Made by a program: the position numbers and the translations under genes. A model generated the notes under the pieces. The model was not told the DNA's origin and searched no databases. It worked only from the letters and a program-made list of their open reading frames with translations. Positions 21,365 through 32,239 of a stretch of DNA of 64,000 nt are shown one piece after another. Position 1 is the first letter of the stretch; every line of letters starts with the position of its first letter. This stretch comes from Blasia pusilla (Eukaryota; Marchantiophyta; Marchantiopsida; Blasiales). Where the stretch lies: contig CM114273.1 of NCBI GenBank assembly GCA_050084515.1, positions 20,708,001 to 20,772,000 on the forward strand. Direction: 5' to 3'.

Positions 21365-22881
21365 GTGATGACTCTAGTGGTGGGATTGGATGATGAGTCT
21401 TTGGATCCGGAGGTTAGTGAGGAGGCGACAGGTGGTCAGGATATCCATGACGACGTGGAGGTTGTGGAGTTCTTGCGCACTGGCGTCATTGTGAGTACAG
21501 TGAGTGCTAGGGAGCGGAATCGGATCCTACAGAGAGCCAAGAGGTTCAGGTGGGAGGGGACTCACATGTTTTGGGTATGGGGAGATGGTAGGATACGAGT
21601 GGTACCTCATCCTTCCCAGCAAGCACGTGTAGTGCGACATGCCCATGAGGAGTTGGGACATTTCGGAGTAAAGCGTACATTTACGGCTTATTCGTGTTCG
21701 ATTGGTGGCGCGGCATGCATCTTTGGGTACAACAGTTTGTGGCCAGATGTATGGTATGTGACAGAGTGCGAGCATCCTTCAATGCTCCCACTCCGCAGTT
21801 ACATCCTTTGCCGATTATGGGTTTAGGTTATCGGTGGAGTTTAGACTTTGCGAGACCTTTACCATTGACAGGGCGTCATCATAGGTACGTGTTGGTCATG
21901 GTGGAGCATTTCTCTAAGTGGATAGAGTTGGTGGCACTACCGGACAAGGCGAGCGAGGGAACAGCTTATGCGTTTCTAGATCGTGTGCTTAGTCACTTTG
22001 GTGCACCGGCGGAGGTGTTGACTGACCAGGGTACCGAGTTCAGGGGAGAGTCTCAGGCCTTGTGTGATCAGGCGCTGATAGATCACCGCACCACGTCCAA
22101 GGATCATCCTGAGGCAGATGGGTTGGCGGAGAGAGTGGTACAGACGGTGAAGAGAGGATTGCGCAAGTATGGCTTGCAGCGGGGACAGTTGAGGGAGTGG
22201 GACCTACAGTTGCCATGGTTGGCTATGGGTTATCGCTTTAGTCGGCAGGCATCCTTGGCTTCATTTTCACCGTACTTTTTGCTCTTTGGGAGAGAGCCTG
22301 ATTTACCTACAGAAATTCGACGTGACATGGCGGAGGTGTTAGATCTTGATGATCCAGATGTGTGGGTGCAAGCATGTTCTCAAAGGGCAGAAGTTTTTCG
22401 TAGAGTAATGCCTATGGCCTTTCAGAACTTAGCTATTGCCCAGCATAGAGATACATTGAGGTACGCGACCATTTGTGGAGGAGGTTATCGTCCAGGGATT
22501 AGGAGGTTTCATCCTGGAGATTACGTGCATTTACAGCAGGCGGCACCCAGGATGCTAGATGTCACTCCAGGGCGCACGATCCTACGTGTGCGCGAGGTAT
22601 TACCGACCGGAGTCCTCATGTTGGAGGGACGGGATGGTATGGTTTGGAAGGATCATGTGCGCAATTGTGCGCCATGTCATCTTCCGAACGTAGATGGGAC
22701 GGTGGATCCGAGCTTGGCAGTGGTACCTGCAGGCTTGAGGTGTATGTTGTGCGGATCTGCGAGGGGTGCAACCACCATGTTGGTATGTGATGGGTGTTCG
22801 CGAGGGTGGCATATGTCATGTATGACCCCCCCTCTTGATGTGGTTCCCACGGGACGATGGATTTGTTCGAGATGTGTATAG
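21365..22881 (+). CDS. pol: S1 integrase with C-terminal PHD finger
   Basis: The N-terminal HHCC zinc domain (HAHEELGHFG, later CMVCDRV) is split by one frameshift near 21690. The catalytic core shows SLDFARPLP (first D), LTDQGTEF (second D) and EADGLAERVVQ (E), i.e. a DDE rve integrase. After the C-terminal beta region comes a PHD-type finger at about 22736-22875. Its cysteines and histidine follow C-x2-C, C-x2-C, H-x2-C, C-x2-C, including MLVCDGCSRGWHMSC and WICSRC. Chromoviruses carry a chromodomain here, and this element carries a presumed histone-tail reader instead. Confidence 0.8.
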
Positions 22882-22948
22882 GGTAGTAGGTCATGTCAGA
22901 GAGATGTGATATTTTCTATCTGGAGTTGGGGGGATCCAACTGCCAGCT

Positions 22949-22957
22949 AGGGGGGCG
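22949..22957 (+). promoter_or_regulatory. Polypurine tract of S1
   Basis: AGGGGGGCGG directly abuts repeat B1. The same tract abuts B1 in S2 (42140-42149, minus). Its position says plus-strand synthesis starts at B1, so by reverse-transcription logic the LTR would be B-GC-A. Confidence 0.6.
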
Positions 22958-23095
22958 GTTGAGTGATCTCCATGTATATGTATGAGTTGATTTTTGTACA
23001 TGTGTGGATCGACCCGTGTGTGGGGAAGATTGGTGTTGTGTGGTGTAGATGTGACCAGCGATGTATGTTGTGTAGCGATATGTATGCGCACGATA
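22958..23095 (+). repeat. Repeat B1 of S1
   Basis: A 138-bp repeat from GTTGAGTGATCTCC to GCGCACGATA. It is followed by the dinucleotide GC and then A2. It matches B1 and B2 of S2 (both exactly 138 bp) and, for its last 84 bp, B2 of S1. Confidence 0.85.
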
Positions 23096-23097
23096 GC

Positions 23098-23577
23098 TCT
23101 CACATATGAGTAGCCGATAGGCCGAGATCTATCGTGGATAGGGCGTAGGAGCCAGCGGACTATCTTGAGTGTAACTTTGTCCCACGATGTCGGATGAGGT
23201 TGAGGATAGGTCCATTGTGTCAGGAACGTTGTTTCTGACAACTTTCATGTTGAGGTCTTTCATAGCCGGGTGACTTGTTGACCAGGTCACCCACCCCTGG
23301 TAACCTGTGCACGCAGGTTACCAAGGGAAGGGCTATTTTTAGGGGAAGAGCCTTTTGGCTCTTCGCAACCCTATATAAGAGAGGAAGATGGCTTTCCTAA
23401 GCCATCTTTCTCATGTTGGGCCGTTGGAGCACCTCCCTTGTATGTGTGTGAGCTAGGACTAGAGTGCTAGCGTACAGATTCCTTGATAGCACAAGGTGGA
23501 CGAGGCTCGATATGCCGATGTAGATTGAGGAGTGGAGTTTTAGGCCGGGTGTGCCGTTTTTGCTACTCTTTATTTTT
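23098..23577 (+). repeat. Repeat A2 of S1
   Basis: A 480-bp second copy of the A repeat, starting TCTCACATATGAG, with TATA box and hairpins. It is preceded by B1-GC and followed by B2 rather than by host sequence. Confidence 0.85.
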
Positions 23578-23578
23578 A

Positions 23579-23662
23579 GGCCGTGTGTGGGGAAGATTGG
23601 TGTTGTGTGGTGTAGATGTGACCAGCGATGTATGTTGTGTAGCGATATGTATGCGCATGACA
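23579..23662 (+). repeat. Repeat B2 of S1 (5' truncated)
   Basis: Matches the last 84 bp of B1, ending GCGCATGACA at the insertion edge. The first 55 bp of B are missing at the A2-B2 joint, unlike S2 where B2 is complete. Confidence 0.8.
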
Positions 23663-23689
23663 CCATGCATGCCATGAACACGTAAGTTT

Positions 23690-24240
23690 CCTCTTCCTTT
23701 ATTTTGATTGCTGCAAACCGTCGGACTCCGACGAGTTATTTAACTAGTGGTAACAAAACATCGGATGCCTTAAAGCAACTCGTCGGAGTCTGACGAGTTG
23801 CTTGAATGACTGTTGTTTTTAGGATGATTTTGGCCGAAAGCAACTTATCGGAGTCCGACGAGTTGCTTGACTAGCCGCTGTTTTTAGGATGTTTTTGGCT
23901 AAAAGCAACTCGTCGGACTCAGACGGGTTGCATTCGCCGCCATGTGTAGGTGATTGGAGTAGGGGAGCTTGATTTTTGGCGTCAAATTGTAGCTTAACTT
24001 GAAATTTCACAAATTTTCAGACTCCGACGGGTTGATATGTTCACTTTTTCCGCGGAAACCACTCTCTGAATACAAATCATCTGACAACCAGTCGGAGTCC
24101 GACGGGTTGTAACCAGGAAATCACAAATCTGAATGCAATCCATCGGACTCCGATGGGTTGCAATATTTATCTCTTACCTACCATTTCGACCATGAAGTGT
24201 AGCGACCTGTCGGAGTCCGACGGGTTGCAGGAACCCATGT
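23690..24240. repeat. Palindromic modules in intron 2 of E copy 3
   Basis: About seven near-perfect palindromes with arms like GCAACTCGTCGGA sit in intron 2 of the ParB/methyltransferase gene. They are spaced 50-80 bp. The corresponding intron in copy 4 is 27386-27982. Confidence 0.75.
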
Positions 24241-25394
24241 AGCTTGCAAAAAATTCTTATAGTGTGTTTGGATGTGCAGGATTATATCCGAGGGGAACGT
24301 CACCCACCACTGGATCCAGGATTGCGATCGGGTGAAGAAAGTGCACCCGGCAGAGTATAAGGGGTTCTTGGGCAACGCTCTTGTAAATGAGGTGTTGGCG
24401 AAGGGGGCTCAAATAAAATAAAAGACTTGGGCAAATACATTTATTTCCCAAGATGCAGTCGTGACAATCCTTTGCTGGTCGAAGATACAAGCCGCCAAGA
24501 AGAGCGCTTCATTGGAGTTGGAGCGGAGGGAGAACGTGTCTATGTCTAAGCGTGCTAAGTTCATCCAAGTTGCAGTATCTGCAGCTACGAAGTACATTGC
24601 AAGCAAGATGCAGCGCTACATCGCCATTCTCAACCCCAAACTTGGCTTTGATTTCTACAAGGAGCTGAAGGCGGTAATCAAGCACCAACGGAGGGATGAA
24701 GATCTACAGGGTCGGATTGAGGAGAAAGTGTCTCTCGACCGCGTCCATAGATTTTCCTTGTCTGGAATTTTGGAATTTAGGAGAATCCGACTGATGAAAA
24801 TCAGTCTCGAGGGCACAGAGGACCAAAAGAGGGCGGCACACCATCCTCTGGGTGTCTCTGATCCAGTGATCTCCCATAGGCTCCGTGAATGGTCATTCTG
24901 GGATGCGTTGCGGCTTCTCGGGAAGTCCATGCTTGTGGGTCTCCAAGCGGAGCTGAAAAAAATAGAGCCAATTCCGGAGGAAGCAAACCTAGAGGGTGCT
25001 GACGATCTCAAACTTTGGCTGGATGACATCCGGGACAAGCCCATAAAAAACCTAGGCTTCAAGACGATGTTCAAGGATCACATCCTCCCTCAGGCATACC
25101 TTGATGAAGAAATAGAGGCGAAGAAAAGGGAGACCTTTAGGAGCAGGCGGCCGATGCATCTTGACAAAGAGCTGCCCAACGGATGGAGTTCAGGTATCTC
25201 ATCCATTGTAAGCATGCATGTACCTGGAAAAAAATACCGGCAGCCTGCAAATTATGGGCTTCTCTGCCTGATGGAGAGGCATTTTCCATGAACGACATGG
25301 AGATGGCACAGGGCATGTCCGACTGGGAGGTTGAAAATTTCCCAATCTGGTTGGACTTCAACGACCCTGAGGACATCACCGAGAAAAATCGCAG

Positions 25395-25860
25395 TCCAAC
25401 TCAGGGTCGACCTTGTGACCTGTCGAATTGCAAGAGGTTGCCTCAGAACTATCCATTGTCGCATTGCTACCTGAGGGATAGAAAAGAGTGCAACTTATCT
25501 GTAACCGACGGGTTGCCCAGGTACCTTGCCTATTACCCCAAGATGCGGGAAGCGTGCAACCCATCGGCCTCCGACGGGTTGCGCAAGTGCCTCGCCTTGT
25601 AACGCTTACTTGAAGGAAGCGTGCAACCCGTCGGCATGCGACAAGTTGTGCGGGTACCTCGCGTTCTTGCCCCAAGACGGCGGAGGCGTGCAACCAGTCG
25701 AACTTCGACGGGTTGCCAGGATAGCTCGGCTAGGACGGATGCCTCCAACTAGTCGGAGACCGATGGGTTGGTGGTTTTCACGTCCAGACCTCCATAACGG
25801 CCGACACATGGCCGTCGGAATGACGGTGCGACCCAACGGTCAGCCCAACGGCTCGGAAAG
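25395..25860. repeat. Intergenic palindrome array, fourth copy
   Basis: Short array beginning at the breakpoint where copy 3 of the gene is cut (about 25389) and leading to the TATA box of copy 4. Confidence 0.7.
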
Positions 25861-25868
25861 TATAAATA
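25861..25868 (+). promoter_or_regulatory. TATA box of ParB/methyltransferase gene, copy 4
   Basis: AGTATAAATAGG, about 285 bp upstream of the ATG at 26148. The CGACTCATC-rich leader repeat lies between. Confidence 0.65.
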
Positions 25869-26162
25869 GGCTAGGGTTTGCTCATTTTCGGTTTTTCGTT
25901 TCGCGATCTCGATTGCTCTTTAACGCAACATCGGACCAGATACCAAGGGGCGCTTTACACGACGACTCATTGCAAGACTCATCGCGAGACAATTCGGGCG
26001 ACTCATCAAGGCGACTCATCGAGGAAACTCATCGAGGAAACTCATCGAGGCGACTCATCGAGGCAACTCATCCGAGCGACTTATCGAGGAGACTCATCGT
26101 GCACAGAAAGTAATTTCGTTGTCGAGGAGGAGGCATTTTCGAGAACAATGACGAGGAAAATC

Positions 26163-26258
26163 CCTGAAGATGGTGACGCAGGAGTCCAAGACTTGGGACT
26201 GAAGCTCCCAGCCTTGCTTCAGTCCCAAGTCTTGGACTCCTGCGTCACCATCTTCAGG
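26163..26258. repeat. Perfect 42-bp inverted repeat in exon 1 of copy 4
   Basis: Arms 26163-26204 and 26217-26258 are exact reverse complements with a 12-bp loop. The right arm is normal exon sequence (compare 12745-12815). The left arm replaces the usual TCTCAAGCAAGCAAGG stretch. Confidence 0.95.
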
Positions 26259-27399
26259 GCCTCATTTGGCCAATGAGATAAGGCAGCAAGAGATCAAGGA
26301 GTGCAAAAGGGAAGTGGAGATGCACAGGCAGGAGCTTCTTGCAAAACGTGTTAAGGAGGCGCTTGAAAAAAAAAACGTAGAGGCTAAGGCGTCGCAGGCC
26401 TTGAAGAAAAAAATCGCCGAGGTGAAGCGTGAAAAGAAGCGTCTGGACGCGTCGGTGAGGAGAGCAGAATTGGAAAAAGCTCAAAGGGAAAAAGCGATTG
26501 CCATTGAAGAAAGCCCGGCGTGTCCAACTGAAAGTGTTGAGATGCAGGAAATGTCTCTGATGAAGTCCGGGGACACAATCAATATAAAATCAGCTGAGGA
26601 AACGGCCGAAGTTCAAGTGACGGACGATGAGGTCATGAGGACCGCCAGCGTGGAGATGGTGGACATCTCTAAAGAAGCAGGAGAGCGGTCTTCCTTGTCT
26701 CTTAGCCCGGCGGAAGAAATCGACCTCTATCGGATCGACAAGTTTTCAGTGGACTTGCCAGCTCCTGTCCTAGAGCAATTGGCAGGCCAAGACACCGACC
26801 CAATCTTCGAGCGCGTAAGATACGATCTTTGTTCTTTGAGGTATGTGAAGGCCCATATTGCAATTCATTGGCAATTCAGTGTAGTTTATTGACCTTGTCC
26901 CCGTTGTGACAGGTGGTAAAGCAGATAGAATTGATGGAGGGCCATAACGCCCCGAGAATTCCACTTTGCCGATTGCAGACAATGGAGTACGTCCGCAAAA
27001 TTCAGTCTGACAAGGATATTGCGAAGCTGAAACAATCGACAGTGACAGCATCCTACGTCGACAACTTCCCTTCATTCTATGTTCAGCCTTGCGAGGAACA
27101 TGGAACCCAAGCGCTGGTGACGGAGGAGGACTTGAAAGCGCTCGACACATTCTGGAGGATGAGAGATCAGGAATTCAGAAGAGCGATTGAGGGGACGGAA
27201 TTCAGCTGGATGCGGAACCTCTATTTCTTCGTCTGGGATGTAAACCAGAGGTTCATGGCGTGGACCTAGTTTGCAGAGGAGCGCCCAAACTCATTGGAGG
27301 CGCATTTCTGCGTGAAGACAATCGTGCTTCATCCATACCCTCATCACATGGCGACGGTGGAAATGGCCATGCATGCCATGAACACGTAAGTTTCCTCTT

Positions 27400-27945
27400 C
27401 CTTTATTTTGATTGCTGCAAACCGTTGGACTCTGACGAGTTATTTAACTAGTGGTAACAAAACATCGGATGCCTTAAAGCAACTCGTCAAAGTCCGAGGA
27501 GTTGCTTGACAAACCGCTGATTTTAGGATGATTTTGGCCGAAAGCAACTTGTCGGAGTCCGACGAGTTGCTTGACTGGCCGCTGTTTTTTGGATGTTTTT
27601 GACCAAAAGCAACTCGTCGGACTCCGACGGGTTGCATTCGCCGGCACGGGTAGGTGATCGGAGTAGGGGAGCCTGATTTTTGGCGTCAAATTGCAGCTTT
27701 ACTTGAAATTGCGCAACCTGTCGAAGTCCGACGGGTTGATATGTTCACTTTTTCCGCGGAGACCACTCTCTGAATACAAATTATCTGACAACCAGTCGGA
27801 CTCCGACGGGTTGTAACTAGGCAATCACAAATCTGAATGCAATCCGTCGGACTCCGATGGGTTGCAATATTTAGCTCATAGCTACCATTCCGACCATGAG
27901 GTGTGGCAACCTGTCGGAGTCGGACGGGTTGCAGGAACCCTCGTA
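27400..27945. repeat. Palindromic modules in intron 2 of copy 4
   Basis: Same intron and same family of palindromes as 23690-24240. The modules are collinear but differ at the core bases. Confidence 0.75.
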
Positions 27946-30675
27946 GCTTGCAAAATTTCTTATATTGTGTTTGGATGTGCAGGATTGTATCCGAGGGGAA
28001 TGTCACCCACCATTGGATCCAGGATTGCGATCGGTGAAGAAAGTGCCAACTACGCACCCGGCAGAGTACAAGGGGTTCTTGGGCGACGCCCTTCTTAATG
28101 AGATGCTGGCGAAGGGGGCTCAAATAAAATAAAAGACTTGGGAAAATAAATTTATTTCCCAAGATGCAGCCGTGACAATCCTTTGTTGGTCGAAGATACA
28201 GACCGCCAAGAAGAGTGCTTCATTGGAGCTGGAGCTGGAGCGGAGGGAGAACGTGTCTGTGTCTGAGCGTGCTAAGTTCATTCAAGTTGCAGTATCTGCA
28301 ACTACGAAGTACACTACAAGCAAGATGCAGCGCTGCATCGCCATTCTCAACCCCGAACTTGGCCCCGATTTCTGCAAGGAGCTGAAGGCGATAATCAAGC
28401 GCTAGCAGAATAGGGATGAAGATCCGTAGGGTCGGATTGGGGAGAAAGTGTCTCTCGACCGCGTCCATAGATTTGCCTTGTCTGGAATTTTGGAATTTAG
28501 GAGAATCTAACCAATGAAAATCAGTCTCGAGGGCACAGAGGCCCAAAAGAGGGGGGCAAACCATCCTCCAGGTGTCTCTGATCCAATGATCTCCCACTGG
28601 CTCCGTGAATGGTCATTCTGGGACGCGGTGTGGCTTCTCGGGAAGTCCATGCTCATGGGTCTCCAAGCGGAGCTGAAAAAAATAGAGCTAGTTCCGGAGG
28701 AAGCAAACCTAGAGAGTGCTAAAGATTTCAAACTTTGGCTGGATGACATCCGGGACAAGCCCATAAAAAACCCAGGCTTCAGGACGATGTTCAAGGATCA
28801 CGTCCTCCCCTAGGCAGACCTTGATGAAGAAATAGAGGCGAAGAAAAGGGATTTCACAAAGAAAAAACGAGATCTTCAGGAGCAGGCAACTGATGCATCT
28901 CGACTAAGAGCTGCCCAACGGATGGTGTTCAGGTATCTTGTCTATTGTAAGAATGCAGGTACATGGCGAAAAATACCGGCATCCTGCAAATTTTGGGCTT
29001 CTCCGCCTAATGGAGAGACATTTTCCATGTACGACATAGAGATGGCTCATAGCATGTCCGACGGGGAGGTGGAGAATTGCCCCATCTGGCAAGACTTCAA
29101 CGACCCTGAGGACATCACCGATACCAATCTTTGAGGGGTGTATGATGCAGTGCCTGCACGTAGGGACGACATCCCAAATTTCGTGCAGCCTGAAGACTTT
29201 TTCGAAGGAGATGCGGAGGAGCAAGCCTTCGAGACAGCGGAGTTGGTGTCCAAGGTCGTCACCGCCAAGGACAAATCTACAGCGGATCTCAAAGCCAAGG
29301 CGAGGGGATCGAAGAATTCCAAGGCCGAGTCTTCCCAAAAAGAGGCTGAGAATTCAAGGCGAGAGGCGGAATCATCCAGACGAGCGGGGAGAGAGGGTCA
29401 GAGCAGGTCCTCCACCAAAAAAACTCCACCAGAGTATGAGGTAATAGAGACCCCAACAAGCCGACCGTAGACTCGGGAAAAGCGGAAGCAAGAGGCGCCA
29501 GGTTTGTCCCAGGGAGCAGACCAAGATGTGGAATACACTCCATCATCCTTGGGGAGACATAGAGAAACAACGACCCGGACAAGCCTCATCATTCACTGCA
29601 CGAATCTTCTGGATGAGCTGCAAAGTTTCAGTTCCCAAGCGTCAACACCCGCCATCGACAAATTGACAATGCTGGGACGGAAACTTCAACAAAACGGGCA
29701 TGCTCCCTAGACGGTCCATGGGGAGGTTGAGGAGGTGGCGGTGGATCTCCTCGTCGCTGATTTGCCCTCGGGGTTGCGTTTGGTGGGACGAGAATCCGTC
29801 TGACGGTGTCCCAGACTGGAATGTCCCTCTTTCTTATGGCCAGATCGCGCTCCTATTTTCCTTTGCAGACGCTTATCTCAGTGACAGGGGCTGTTTCTTG
29901 GTCTTGATTGGAGGGAGCGAGGACAAGCTCTTCAACCTGCAGTGCGATAAGAGGTCGTTGAAGTGGAGGACGGCGCAATCGTGGGTCATCAAGAACGAGT
30001 ACCCACTCCGATCGGCGACGAGTCAAATCTGGGTGAGGGCTCTAGATCCATATCCAAATTGTCTTGCTCCAATGGGTAGCATCTTTGCATGCACATTGTC
30101 AGATTTTTTGAGCTGGAGACTTCGGTGGTGCAATCCGTCTGAAAGCGACGGGTTGCAAATTTACCGCAAGTCTCCATTGGGTGAATGCAACCCGTCGGAA
30201 CCAGACGGGTTGCAAGTGCTTATGCTTTTCCTTGTGTTTCTGGAATGATGCAACCCGTCTGAAAGCGACGGGTTGCTCTTAGCCAACCATGGGCTGCTCT
30301 ATGCCAGCAACATGTTGCCTTCCGACGGGTTGCTCATGGCAAAAACAATTCACATGAACTGTTTGACCTTTGCAAAGATGCAAAGGCAGATTACGACAGG
30401 CTTGTTGGGGCGTACAACTCTCCTCCGAAGTTGAGAGCTCCGGTTCCAGACCCACCATTGGTAGTGACACCATTGTTACTTCCCACCATTCCAAAAATCG
30501 GGAGGGCAAGGCCGACTTTAATTCTGGAAGAGCTCTTGGACGATGATGAGTGAGTTCAAAGAACTCAAGGACCATCTTAACTGCAACGTTTTGGAGTAGG
30601 GATTTTTATTTGATGACGAGGAAAAATAATTCATAGAATAGATCAAATGTACAGTTCCGAGCTTCCTTTGGATGT

Positions 30676-30681
30676 AATAAA
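30676..30681 (+). terminator. Putative polyadenylation signal after first terminal exon
   Basis: AATAAA lies 123 bp after the stop at 30553, in a segment repeated at 31320-31470 and in both right-arm copies, so it looks like a conserved 3' UTR. Confidence 0.45.
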
Positions 30682-30899
30682 GGACAAGATTTTTTCGAAC
30701 GAGGATGGTGTTTGTAAAAGTTTTCTGAATATCTTTTTTTGTCTTGTCGATTGTGATTGTCTATGTACTCCGACAGTTCATATTGCAACCCGTCACATTG
30801 CCATGGGTTGCAACTTTTCACTTTTTGACCACTGCACCTTTTTAACCACTTCCAGGCAACCTATCGGATTTCGACAGGTTGGCTGCGTGAGTGATCGGA

Positions 30900-31328
30900 C
30901 TCTTTCCCTGTTAGTCCAACTTTACAGGCATTCTGGCGGGCTTCTTCACTTTGGCACCTTCCCCTAGTTTTGTCAAACAAGTCTTAGGCTTCCTCTCTTC
31001 TCTAAAACGTGTTGGATTCCTACTAGCTGTTGGATTGCCATAATGGTGTCTCCAAGGACGGAGCACATATTGATACTGGACGGGTGTCACCTTGCAGAGC
31101 GTACAAGATTTAGTGCCGAGGAAGGCGGTGGGGCTCAAATCAGGTTACATGGGACCATTATGGTGTACCTAGGGGGTGCCAAGGCTCTCGAATTTGCCAA
31201 GATTTTCGATTCCTGTCTACAATCGGCCAGAGGAGTCACTTGTATCCCAGGACATTCCTTTTGTACATGAACCTATGAGGGTTAGGAGTAAATTTGTAGA
31301 TGACGAGGCTGAAGAAATCATAGACTAG
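30900..31328 (+). pseudogene. Second terminal exon of the E gene (left arm), function unknown
   Basis: The frame contains HILILDGCHLAERTR and IRLHGTIMVYLGG. After one frameshift near 31180 it continues to FVDDEAEEIID with a stop at 31328. The right-arm counterpart is 34395-34954. It is followed by a second copy of the same 3' UTR as the first terminal exon, so the 3' end of the gene is duplicated. I do not recognise the domain. Confidence 0.4.
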
Positions 31329-31372
31329 ATCAAATGTACATTTTTGAGCTTCCTTTGGATCTAATAAAGGAC

Positions 31373-31378
31373 ATGATT
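31373..31378 (+). terminator. Putative polyadenylation signal after second terminal exon
   Basis: AATAAA 45 bp after the stop, in the duplicated 3' UTR segment. Confidence 0.4.
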
Positions 31379-31459
31379 TTTTCAAACGATAATGGTGTTC
31401 GTAAAATTTTGCTGAATATTTTTTTGGACTTGTCGATTGTGTTCGTCTAGCTACTCAAA

Positions 31460-32233
31460 ATGTTGAAAAATGTTGTCCTTTAACCAGTCGTAGGCTTCTT
31501 TTGTTCTCTAAGACGTGCTGGATTCCTACTACCTGTCGGATTGCCATTTCGGATTCCCAACCAGTTGGATTTTTGTGGGTGCAGGGTGAAATGGAATCAC
31601 TTCTCAAAATCTTTCCTTTGTTATGGTGAGGTTGCTTGCAAGGGGTGCAAGCCATCTGATTCCGACGGGTTGCAAGAGTTGCAACCCGTAAAATTTTGAC
31701 GGATTGGGAGGGGTGCAGCTTCTCGGTTTCTTAGATTTAGGATCTGAATGAAGGGACATCAGTTCCTCTTTAATCTAGACAGCTAACAATCTTTTGGTTC
31801 AATTATTGTCTCCTATGTTCACATTTCACAAAGTTGGTCTTTATTTGAACCTTTCATTGAGATGAGATTGCTACTTCTGGTCAATTTTTTTGCCAATGGT
31901 CCTCCAACAAAAATACCCTTGGGCACATCTTACTGTAGACTGAGACAGGCAATGTGAAGAAACTTAGGCTCACATGGAGAGTGATGGAAAAATGTTCGTA
32001 GTGGTCTTATGATGTCTACTTGTTTTTCGCCCCCTGGAAAAAGGAGGTTTCTTTAGGCCCGAATGTGGACCACTACCTACTCTCTTCTAAAGATTTCATG
32101 AATTTGAAAGCAAACAAAAATTTCAAATATGTCAAAAAGTTTTGAAGAGAGGAGGCGGATTTGGCCCTTTTTTTTTAAGAGAGACTCTCCTCTCTTCCTC
32201 TCTTCCTCTCTCCTGCCAGAATACCAGCCCCCG
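31460..32233. other. Non-coding outer flank of palindrome spacer
   Basis: No gene is seen. It holds a few degenerate palindromes (31560-31720) and an AT-rich stretch that matches 33507-34130 in inverse orientation, with insertions in the right arm. It ends in a pyrimidine tract CTCTCCTCTCTTCC (32183-32215). Confidence 0.6.
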
Positions 32234-32239
32234 CGTGGG

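Larger units (their letters stand above)
13916..23662 (+). mobile_element. Retrotransposon S1: Ty3-type pol, DNMT3-like methyltransferase, split direct repeats
   Basis: A 9.75-kb element with gag, protease, cytosine-5 methyltransferase, RT, RNase H and integrase-PHD on the plus strand. Termini are TGTCA...TGACA with a CCAT duplication. The repeats are arranged A1 (13916-14392), internal, B1 (22958-23095), GC, A2 (23098-23577), B2 (23579-23662), not as two identical LTRs. A1 and A2 differ at roughly a dozen positions, so insertion is fairly recent. Several stops and frameshifts make it non-autonomous now. S2 at 41382-51038 is a second copy with the same layout. Confidence 0.85.
12724..25389 (+). 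pseudogene. E ParB/methyltransferase-like gene, copy 3, split by retrotransposon S1
   Basis: Exon 1 is 12724-13359 (start MTRKKSQASK, internal TAG at 12940). Intron 1 is 13360-13457, 98 bp GT-AG. Exon 2 is 13458-13915 and resumes at 23667-23681 after the S1 insertion. It carries the ParB-like domain with an intact IWDGNHRFMA motif. Intron 2 (23682-24279, donor GTAAGT, acceptor GTGCAG) is full of GTCGG palindromes. Exon 3 runs from 24280 to about 25389, with a stop near 24418. It encodes a charged linker with TILCWSKIQ, MKISLEGTE and KLWLDDIRDKP segments. It breaks off at 25389 into the intergenic array of the next tandem E copy, so the methyltransferase-like C-terminus is absent. Confidence 0.6.
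26148..30553 (+). pseudogene. E ParB/methyltransferase-like gene, copy 4
   Basis: Exon 1 (26148-26814) is disrupted at its head by a 42-bp snap-back hairpin. Intron 1 is 26815-26912 (98 bp). Exon 2 (26913-27385, 473 bp) holds the ParB-like domain, but the key motif reads WDVNQRFMAW instead of WDGNHRFMAW. Intron 2 (27386-27982) is full of palindromes. Exon 3 (27983-30032) carries several stops and encodes the linker, an Arg/Ser/Glu-rich region and the segment LLSFADAYLSDRGCFLVL-like (motif IV region). A palindrome-bearing intron follows, then a terminal piece ending LDDDE at 30553. The piece lost about 300 bp that encode the SAM-binding motif in the right copy. Confidence 0.6.

Noticed and set aside
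22736-22875. Reading the integrase tail as a chromodomain
   Set aside because: The segment has eight zinc ligands in a PHD arrangement and no aromatic-cage chromodomain pattern.
13916-23662. Classification of S1 as a DIRS/Ngaro tyrosine-recombinase element on the basis of split repeats
   Set aside because: The pol region has a clear DDE integrase with HHCC domain and Ty3-type RNase H. No tyrosine recombinase was seen, and a target duplication is present.
30640-30970. Open frame 30647-30967 as a protein gene
   Set aside because: It starts in the duplicated 3' UTR, runs through a palindromic module and has no counterpart frame in the right arm.
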